Below are positions 24,735-28,813 of a DNA stretch of 28,813 nucleotides, piece by piece. The position numbers and the translations under genes are program-made. Source of the DNA: a virus; IMG/VR virus record IMGVR_UViG_3300021961_000453, positions 1 through 28,813 of that record. One strand, 5' to 3'. The notes below the pieces were generated by a model. It saw only the letters and a program-made list of their open reading frames with translations. It did no database searches and was not told the origin of the DNA. Every line of letters begins with the position of its first letter. Positions within the stretch are counted from its first letter, which is position 1.

Positions 24735-24994
24735 CGTGACGAAACAACTCCTGCCGAATGACAAAGCCCATTCGGTACTGGCATGGTAATACCATTCAAA
24801 CTTCCAGCAGTCACCCATGCAGTGCCGTTGGCTGATACCTGAAAATCACCATCATCCTGCAATACCAAAATGCGGTTTGCATCATCAACAGCAATAGAGT
24901 TATAAATCAGATTGCCGCCCGTATCTGCGGGTGTTCTATCTCCCCACGATGTTCCATTAGTCGAACTTTGGATATTGAATACTGACCCAGGCAT
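24731..24994 (-). CDS. Small beta-propeller-like fragment protein
   Basis: An 87-residue protein starting MPGSVFNIQSSTNGTSWGDR. The pattern (SSTNGTSWGDRTP, then ILVLQDDGDFQVSANGTAWV) matches one to two BNR-like propeller blades of the kind filling the upstream 254-residue gene. It is in a different frame, and a stop lies just upstream in its own frame, so it is a separate gene now. It may supply missing blades to the upstream protein or form an oligomeric propeller. GAGGGAT precedes the ATG. Confidence 0.6.
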   Translation of the reverse strand: MPGSVFNIQSSTNGTSWGDRTPADTGGNLIYNSIAVDDANRILVLQDDGDFQVSANGTAWVTAGSLNGITMPVPNGLCHSAGVVSSR

Positions 24995-25004
24995 TATCCC
25001 TCAC

Positions 25005-25769
25005 TTAGTTATTTGTAGCAATAATGATTGTTGAACTATTAGATGCGAACTGTTGGTTTACTGCCGCGCTATTAGGAAGACTTCGGGCTGTCCATGTGTT
25101 GGGCGTAGATGCACTGGCTATGGCGTTTGTCGTTGAGTTTGTGTCTGAACCAATCACCCAAAGTGAAACATTTGAGAAATATTCAGACACAACATTCTCG
25201 CCAGTTCCCAATGTTGTGCCTCCCGAGCCAGAGGCTACCCGTGTCCATGTCCCAGTTACACTTGTTGCATAAATCAAGTCGCCGTTATTCCCACCGACAA
25301 CCCAATAGCCATTACCATACTTGGGGGCAGAACCAACAGAGGTCGCGGGAGAAAACGATGCGACAGAAAACTGTGTCCATGTTGCACCATTATCTGTTGA
25401 ATACGCAAGTTTGCTTGTACCAACAGCAACCCATTCTTTATTTCCATACCCAACTGAAAAGATTGATGTTGTGCCACCAAACGACGATGTTCGTTGAGTC
25501 CAATCTATGCCATTGTCGCTTGTAGCCAACTTGCCACTCGCGCCAACAGCAACGAATCTACTTCCACTAGAAGCAATGTTATAAATCGCAGTACTACCAA
25601 AACTGGATGTTCTGTCTGTCCAAGTCATTGACGATGAGGGCAAATCCGTTGATGTTTGCATCGCGCCAGACGACCCGACGACGACCCACATATACGGCAG
25701 TTTGCCCTTCTTCGCACCAAATCCTAAAGCGCCAGCCGAAGCGTTCGCACGAGTACCAACAAGCGGCAT
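25005..25769 (-). CDS. BNR-type beta-propeller tail fibre/spike protein
   Basis: A 254-residue protein built from repeats of the type RFVAVGASGKLATSDNGIDW, TQRTSSF and EWVAVGTSKLAYSTDNGATW, which is the BNR/Asp-box pattern (S-x-D-x-G-x-x-W). At least four blades are visible between residues 28 and 230. The N terminus (MPLVGTRANASAGALGFGAK) is a short linker. Asp-box propellers occur in sialidases and in phage spikes that bind surface sugars. I see no clear catalytic set, so a binding role is more likely. It follows a fibre protein and precedes a small gene with similar blades. Confidence 0.65.
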   Translation of the reverse strand: MPLVGTRANASAGALGFGAKKGKLPYMWVVVGSSGAMQTSTDLPSSSMTWTDRTSSFGSTAIYNIASSGSRFVAVGASGKLATSDNGIDWTQRTSSFGGTTSIFSVGYGNKEWVAVGTSKLAYSTDNGATWTQFSVASFSPATSVGSAPKYGNGYWVVGGNNGDLIYATSVTGTWTRVASGSGGTTLGTGENVVSEYFSNVSLWVIGSDTNSTTNAIASASTPNTWTARSLPNSAAVNQQFASNSSTIIIATNN

Positions 25770-25778
25770 AAACGACCC

Positions 25779-26462
25779 TTACTTGAACTGTGTCTGCGAA
25801 GCAAACACCGTATACGTCGGGGCCGTAGTACCCGGATTTGGGTCAGCAGTTTTCACAATCGTCAATGAATAAACATCAATAGACGACGCATTTCCAGCAG
25901 TCGGGGCCGTGCCACCCTGCCATTTGGCGGTTACTGTTACCTCATAGTTGGTGGAAGCGTTATCAATCTTGATGACGTTTGGATAGTAGGCGGTGGTGCC
26001 ATTTGTGTTCGCCCACACAACAGTAATTGAGTCACCAATCGCAAGCAAACTAGAAAGCGTGGTTGACGAGTTGCCACGAATATTCAACGTGTGGTTTGCC
26101 GTCGCATTGCTGGTGTAATACCAGACGCTTGCAGTATTGACATCCATGTTCACAGTGCCAGTAGCGGCAGTAGCCGAAACGTTCCAAGTCTCCTCGGTTT
26201 CCTTCAGCACAGCACCATTGATAACAGGGGCAGTCAAAGTCTTATTTGTCAACGTCTGCGTACCAGTCAATGTCGCAGCCTGAGCAACCTTATAATCCAA
26301 ACTGGTAGTAACGGCAGAACTATCAACACCAACCTTGGCTTGCAAAGCCTCAATAGCGTCGTTCGCATTGGCGTGCTGCGCCGAATGCGACGGGTTATTA
26401 AGCGCATCACCGCTCGCAGGGTTAGTTAGCGCATCAAGCGACGTGGGGAAGTTAGTGGCCAT
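25779..26462 (-). CDS. Tail fibre protein
   Basis: A 227-residue fibre protein with a widespread environmental-phage N terminus: FPTSLDALTNPASGDALNNP then SHSAQHANANDAIEALQAKV. A short trimer-like helix is followed by LTGTQTLTNKTLTAPVING, a beta-rich linker typical of fibres, and a C-terminal beta domain (about 95-227) rich in Thr, Asn and Ala with WYYTSNATANHTLNIRGNS. The N terminus likely attaches to the tail and the C-terminal domain reaches outward. It is encoded between two other tail proteins. Receptor specificity cannot be read. Confidence 0.8.
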   Translation of the reverse strand: MATNFPTSLDALTNPASGDALNNPSHSAQHANANDAIEALQAKVGVDSSAVTTSLDYKVAQAATLTGTQTLTNKTLTAPVINGAVLKETEETWNVSATAATGTVNMDVNTASVWYYTSNATANHTLNIRGNSSTTLSSLLAIGDSITVVWANTNGTTAYYPNVIKIDNASTNYEVTVTAKWQGGTAPTAGNASSIDVYSLTIVKTADPNPGTTAPTYTVFASQTQFK

Positions 26463-26465
26463 TGA

Positions 26466-26828
26466 TTAGTCCAGCGTCAATGTGAGGCTAGTAATCTGGA
26501 AAGTGTCGCCAGCCGAAACGGAGGCTGACGACGAAAGAGCGCCCGACCACAGGCAGTTGCCAGCAGACGAAGCATCCCACAGCGAGAAATGAGAATACGT
26601 TTCAGTTGCAGAGACGTTCGTCCACGTAACCGAAGCCGACGAAGCCATAGACCCGCTAGCAGCAGACGAAAACGAAATAGCCTGACGAGTCGTATTGGAC
26701 GCGGCGTTAGCCGTCCCATCCTCACCAGCGTCGCCAGTATGCAACTTCACATAGACGGCTGCCACCGCCAAAGACTGGTTGCGGAGCGTATCCAGCAACT
26801 TGTTCTCAAGATAGTTAGAAATGCTCAC
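26466..26828 (-). CDS. Putative tail-associated structural protein
   Basis: A 120-residue protein starting with GTG at 26828 (MSISNYLENKLLDTLRNQSL). The order is an N-terminal helix, VYVKLHTGDAGEDGTANAAS, TRQAISF, then VTWTNVSATETYSHFSLWDA, GNCLWSGAL and DTFQITSLTLTLD. This follows a common small phage family (helix, LHTxDPGE, Y.RQ.I.F, H..L.DA..G..L..G.L, GDTF.I) usually found beside tail fibres. It forms a single beta-sandwich-like domain. It may be a fibre-base or baseplate-like component. Its start overlaps the stop of the zinc-ribbon gene before it. Confidence 0.65.
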   Translation of the reverse strand: MSISNYLENKLLDTLRNQSLAVAAVYVKLHTGDAGEDGTANAASNTTRQAISFSSAASGSMASSASVTWTNVSATETYSHFSLWDASSAGNCLWSGALSSSASVSAGDTFQITSLTLTLD

Positions 26829-26965
26829 TCAAAGTCTCCACAAGAATCATCGGCGGGTTCACCATCACAACACGAATCCTTAAACCCACAGTTAGGACAC
26901 CGCCAACGGCAAGCCGTGGGCGGATACTCCTCACCACAGTTCAAGCATTCAACTAAAGAACCCAT
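26825..26965 (-). CDS. Tiny zinc-ribbon protein (46 aa)
   Basis: A 46-residue frame from ATG 26965 to TGA 26825-26827, reading MGSLVECLNCGEEYPPTACR and continuing with a CPNCG motif. The pairs CLNC and CPNC make a complete zinc ribbon, followed by SCC and a short acidic tail. It fills the 140-base gap between the terminase small subunit and the tail-associated gene and overlaps the latter's GTG start (GTGA). The coding case rests on the paired Cys motifs and fit; function unknown. Confidence 0.65.
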   Translation of the reverse strand: MGSLVECLNCGEEYPPTACRWRCPNCGFKDSCCDGEPADDSCGDFE

Positions 26966-26968
26966 TCG

Positions 26969-27403
26969 TTACATCGCCTTAAGGTGCGAAACCCGAGCCT
27001 CCCGCTCACGGGAAGCCATAGCAGAAATCAGTTCATCCAACTCTTGGTCAGACAACTCCGCTGTAGCACGTTCAGACTTAACAGTCACCGTAGGCGGAGC
27101 CATACGGTTAGTCGCCTGAAGATACAACTGGGCGGCCTTGATATCCCCAGTCAACGCCCTGTCGTAGAGCGTATCCAACAGTCGTTGGCTCCGCTCAGGC
27201 GACCCTTGAACGTCGTCTACGCGGGATTGCCATGCTTTGCGGAATACGTCCTTTTTCTCCCATCGGCGGAGCGTGGTGACATTCACACCGATGGAAGCGG
27301 CGTAAGCCTCTTTGCTGGCTGGCTCACGTTCCTGAGGGGGTGTGCAAAGCCACCCGATGTACGCCTCTTGGCGGGCGTCCAAAATGTTTTCTTCTAGTGC
27401 CAT
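26969..27403 (-). CDS. terS: Terminase small subunit-like HTH protein
   Basis: A 144-residue helical protein from ATG 27403 (TTG codons lie upstream in frame). Near residues 30-55 is a helix-turn-helix with SKEAYAASIGVNVTTLRRWE. It is followed by helices with SQRLLDTLYDRALTGDIKAA and QLYLQATNRM, a pattern found in small terminase subunits that read GDxxAAxLxLxxTGRM. The C terminus (QELDELISAMASREREARVS) is a charged helix. It would recognise the packaging site and recruit the large subunit. It is the first gene of the leftward array. A transcription regulator is the main alternative. Confidence 0.78.
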   Translation of the reverse strand: MALEENILDARQEAYIGWLCTPPQEREPASKEAYAASIGVNVTTLRRWEKKDVFRKAWQSRVDDVQGSPERSQRLLDTLYDRALTGDIKAAQLYLQATNRMAPPTVTVKSERATAELSDQELDELISAMASREREARVSHLKAM

Positions 27404-27564
27404 CAACAACAGGATTCCTCGTTACCTCGGTCTCCTGTTTCACTTGTTCACTATGTAACGGGTAACGCTAAGGATAGGGGCCATATAGTTATCCAGTCGC
27501 TAGCCCAGCGCCGCGACTGGATACAGTAACTAGTTAAACGAGAGCGACGACAGGAGCGGCGACA
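27404..27564. promoter_or_regulatory. Divergent intergenic control region
   Basis: About 160 bases between the leftward virion array and the rightward small-protein genes. It must hold promoters for at least one direction. CGTTACC (27420-27426) and GGTAACG (27461-27467) form a 7-bp inverted pair, with a further GTAACG at 27455-27460, so these may be operator half-sites. TATAGT at 27484-27489 is a possible rightward -10 element, but I see no good -35. A hairpin lies at 27490-27523. The ribosome site of the first rightward gene is AGGAG before 27565. Confidence 0.5.
27490..27523. other. Inverted repeat with 11-bp stem in the divergent region
   Basis: TATCCAGTCGC and GCGACTGGATA pair perfectly (11 bp) around a 12-base GC-rich loop. 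Neither side has a U-run, so it is unlikely to be a simple terminator. It may be an operator, a transcript leader structure or part of a packaging/replication site. Confidence 0.6.
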
Positions 27565-27765
27565 ATGGCAACAAAGAAAACACCCAAAGGAATGCATCGC
27601 ATGCCTGACGGCTCCCTCATGAAGGGAGCCTCCCATAAGGAAGGCGCGAAGCATGAGCGCCGTGAATCCAAGGCTGAGAAGCGGGCCGAGTACGGGCCGC
27701 GCCCCAAGAAGAAAACAGCCTCCAAGAAGATTTCACAAACGCGCAAGAACAACATGGACTACTGA
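27565..27765 (+). CDS. Small basic protein (66 aa)
   Basis: A 66-residue Lys/Arg-rich protein: MATKKTPKGMHRMPDGSLMK at the start, then GASHKEGAKHERRESKAEKR and a basic end. AGGAG nine bases before the ATG is a good ribosome site. The KGMHRMPDGSLMKG pattern recurs in small proteins of environmental phages, usually near other small basic genes; its role is not known. It could bind DNA or be packed in the virion. It is the first rightward gene after the divergent region. Confidence 0.6.
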   Translation: MATKKTPKGMHRMPDGSLMKGASHKEGAKHERRESKAEKRAEYGPRPKKKTASKKISQTRKNNMDY

Positions 27766-27774
27766 GGCGACGAC

Positions 27775-27957
27775 ATGGCAGCCAAAAAAAAGCATCGCGG
27801 ATTCAAAGCAGTCCAAAAAGAAATCGCCCAAAAACAAGGCATCAGCATGGAACGAGCAGGAGCCATCCTCGCAGCAGGAGCACGCAAAGCCAGCCCCGCT
27901 GCCGTCAAAGCCAACCCGCGCCTCAAGCGAATCTCAGGGGTACGCCGTGGCAAATAA
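27775..27957 (+). CDS. Small basic helical protein (60 aa)
   Basis: A 60-residue basic protein with a helix-turn-helix-like core: AVQKEIAQKQGISMERAGAI then LAAGARKASPAAVKANPRLK. The QKEIAQKQGIS...AGAILAAGARKASP pattern could be a small helical bundle that binds DNA or a virion partner. It starts nine bases after the previous stop, and its end overlaps the next gene by 11 bases. The role is unknown. Confidence 0.6.
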   Translation: MAAKKKHRGFKAVQKEIAQKQGISMERAGAILAAGARKASPAAVKANPRLKRISGVRRGK

Positions 27958-28231
27958 AGACCCACGCCTCACCAGAGCAGGAGTCACAGGCTACAACAAG
28001 CCGAAACGCACCCCCAACCACCCCACCAAATCCCATGTGGTGGTCGCCAAACAAGGCGACCAAATCAAAACCATCCGCTTCGGCCAACAAGGCGTCAGCG
28101 GCTCACCCCGCAAAGCAGGAGAAACAGCCTCCTACCGCAAACGACGCGAATCATTCCAAGCACGACATGCCAGCAACATCGCCAAAGGCCCGATGTCCGC
28201 AGCGTACTGGGCAAACAAGGTGAAATGGTGA
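27947..28231 (+). CDS. Conserved small phage protein (94 aa), GTG start
   Basis: A 94-residue basic protein starting with GTG at 27947, six bases after AGGGG. It reads MANKDPRLTRAGVTGYNKPK, HVVVAKQGDQIKTIRFGQQG, then RKRRESFQARHASNIAKGPM and SAAYWANKVKW. The IRFGQQG and RHASNIAKGPMSAAYWANKVKW-type motifs recur in many tailed phages as a small conserved protein of unknown role. A longer frame from 27653 would overlap two other genes and has non-conserved sequence, so I reject that start. Placement with other basic genes suggests shared timing. Confidence 0.7.
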   Translation: MANKDPRLTRAGVTGYNKPKRTPNHPTKSHVVVAKQGDQIKTIRFGQQGVSGSPRKAGETASYRKRRESFQARHASNIAKGPMSAAYWANKVKW

Positions 28232-28488
28232 ACGAACACAAAACACCCCCCATCCACATCATAGAATGGTGGGACTCCTTCAGCATAGAAGACGAATGGT
28301 ACGACCTAGACACCAAACACCCCCACAGACATATCTTCAGCACAGGTTATGTAGTCGGAGAAGACGAACACTACCTCCATCTAGCAACAACATTTGACCC
28401 ATTCAGCGCCACCTACAGTGTCGCCATCGCCATATATAAGCCCTGCATAGTAGCCAGAACACCCATCGCCACCGCAGGCTTCCACTAA
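28225..28488 (+). CDS. Small hypothetical protein, Trp/His-rich
   Basis: An 87-residue protein starting MVNEHKTPPIHIIEWWDSFS. Its ATG overlaps the previous stop by 7 bases, with AAGGTG as ribosome site. The pattern EWWDSFSIEDEWYDLDTKHP then GYVVGEDEHYLHLATTFDP resembles a small mixed alpha/beta domain found scattered in phages; the mostly acidic, aromatic-rich sequence contrasts with its basic neighbours. No catalytic motif is seen. Confidence 0.6.
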   Translation: MVNEHKTPPIHIIEWWDSFSIEDEWYDLDTKHPHRHIFSTGYVVGEDEHYLHLATTFDPFSATYSVAIAIYKPCIVARTPIATAGFH

Positions 28489-28560
28489 CCCCACCCCCAA
28501 CATATCCACAACTATAGATTTGGCCCTCCGTGGGGGGACTCCTTTTGCAGTTGACGGGGT

Positions 28561-28581
28561 AGGGGGGCCATGCACCCCCCT
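28561..28581. other. G6/C6 inverted repeat
   Basis: A-G6 (28561-28567) and C6-T (28575-28581) form a perfect 7-bp stem around CCATGCA. No U-run follows on either strand. With the neighbouring G-runs it gives a very strong local structure that could block polymerase or mark an origin. Confidence 0.6.
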
Positions 28582-28662
28582 CGCATGCCGGTCGCATCAC
28601 ATCGCACCCTGAAACAGGCTGCTACCAGCATAATCCGAAATCCTGAACCCGACCCGATAGTG

Positions 28663-28719
28663 TCCCGACCAATACCATCGGGGCGGTTAAGACAAACTTA
28701 ATCCGATGGAAGGTCGGGA
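28663..28719 (+). ncRNA. Compound stem-loop, possible leader RNA or origin element
   Basis: TCCCGACC (28663-28670) pairs with GGTCGGGA (28712-28719), CCATCGG (28675-28681) with CCGATGG (28703-28709), and TTAAG (28687-28691) with CTTAA (28697-28701) around ACAAA. The three stems stack into one 57-base hairpin with small internal loops. It ends 45 bases before the ATG at 28765, and no U-run follows. A second CCCGACC at 28648-28654 could compete for the right arm. This is drawn by eye; an RNA role is inferred. Confidence 0.5.
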
Positions 28720-28764
28720 GGAGAGTATCAACGATAAACCTAGATTACATAGAAGGAGAGTACG

Positions 28765-28813
28765 ATGAGTACTAGTACTGTTAATACACTTGCCACGTTC
28801 AAGGCGGTCGCCA
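28765..28813 (+). CDS. Start of an unidentified gene (3'-truncated by window)
   Basis: ATG 28765 is preceded by AAGGAG with a seven-base spacer, a strong ribosome site. The frame is open to the window edge and reads MSTSTVNTLATFKAVA. Too little is present to identify it. Its position after a long structured leader suggests a well-expressed, probably early, gene that may head the operon leading to replication genes. Confidence 0.6.
   Translation, partial: MSTSTVNTLATFKAVA

Larger units (their letters stand above)
28489..28764. promoter_or_regulatory. Structured noncoding region before the gene at 28765
   Basis: About 275 bases without a convincing gene. It contains a DnaA-box-like ATATCCACA (28502-28510), G-runs at 28532-28537, 28556-28559 and 28562-28567, an A-G6 / C6-T hairpin (28561-28581, 7-base loop), and a large compound stem-loop (28663-28719). 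The end holds AAGGAG seven bases before the ATG at 28765. A promoter, terminator for the preceding genes, and possibly an origin or RNA regulator could all lie here. I see no strong -10/-35 pair. Confidence 0.5.

Noticed and set aside
27484-27489. TATAGT as a definite rightward promoter
   Set aside because: The -10 match is good but no -35 element lies at proper spacing, so it is only mentioned as a possibility.
27653-28231. Long version (192 codons) of the conserved small protein
   Set aside because: The first 98 codons overlap two other small genes and lack conserved sequence; the GTG at 27947 with AGGGG upstream explains the conserved part.
28570-28701. 43-codon rightward frame in the noncoding region
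   Set aside because: It overlaps the compound stem-loop, has a poor ribosome-site spacing and a composition dictated by C-rich repeats.
1-28813. tRNA genes, CRISPR arrays, insertion sequences and integrase/attachment sites
   Set aside because: I looked in the intergenic stretches and found no cloverleaf, spaced repeat array, transposase or site-specific recombinase. Small or degenerate tRNAs inside genes cannot be excluded by eye.

Overview
The window reads as part of the genome of a tailed, double-stranded DNA bacteriophage with a short tail (podovirus-like). It encodes both terminase subunits, portal, scaffold, major capsid protein, a T7 gp11/P22 gp4-type adaptor, a nozzle-like protein, tail fibres, several internal virion proteins (one of 2178 residues) and lysis genes. 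I see no tape measure, tail tube, sheath, integrase, RNA polymerase or DNA polymerase inside the window. The holin-like protein and the small coiled membrane protein resemble those of actinobacteriophages. Together with the small basic proteins, this suggests an environmental phage of an actinobacterial host; that host call is an inference, not a demonstration.

Layout. (1) Bases 1-4806, rightward: a tightly overlapping DNA-metabolism operon with a truncated gene, a RecA-fold DnaB-like helicase, an archaeo-eukaryotic-type primase (PrimPol), a RusA resolvase, a PD-(D/E)XK nuclease-like protein, an unusual fusion of a sigma-region-4-like helix-turn-helix to a DUF1599/Nmad1-like domain, and several tiny genes. 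(2) Bases 27403 down to 4779, leftward: one long virion and lysis array. In transcription order it holds terminase small subunit, zinc ribbon, tail fibre/propeller/repeat proteins, terminase large subunit, zinc ribbon, two membrane proteins (holin region), portal, scaffold, capsid, terminator hairpin, small basic proteins, adaptor, nozzle, small structural proteins, internal virion proteins and an M15-type endolysin. The two arrays converge and overlap by 28 bases near 4.8 kb. (3) Bases 27404-27564: a divergent intergenic region with repeats and a hairpin. (4) Bases 27565-28488, rightward: three small basic proteins and one acidic small protein. (5) Bases 28489-28764: a structured noncoding leader with G-runs, a large compound stem-loop and a DnaA-box-like site, followed by the first 16 codons of another gene.

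The genes work together in the usual way. The rightward operon primes and unwinds DNA, resolves junctions and probably adjusts nucleotide pools. The leftward operon packages DNA, builds the capsid and short tail, and lyses the host. The most unusual items are a tail-region protein made of eleven tandem 20-residue repeats in perfect register, the HTH-Nmad1 fusion, the possible split beta-propeller, and the 57-base compound stem-loop with two competing upstream partners just before the gene at 28765.
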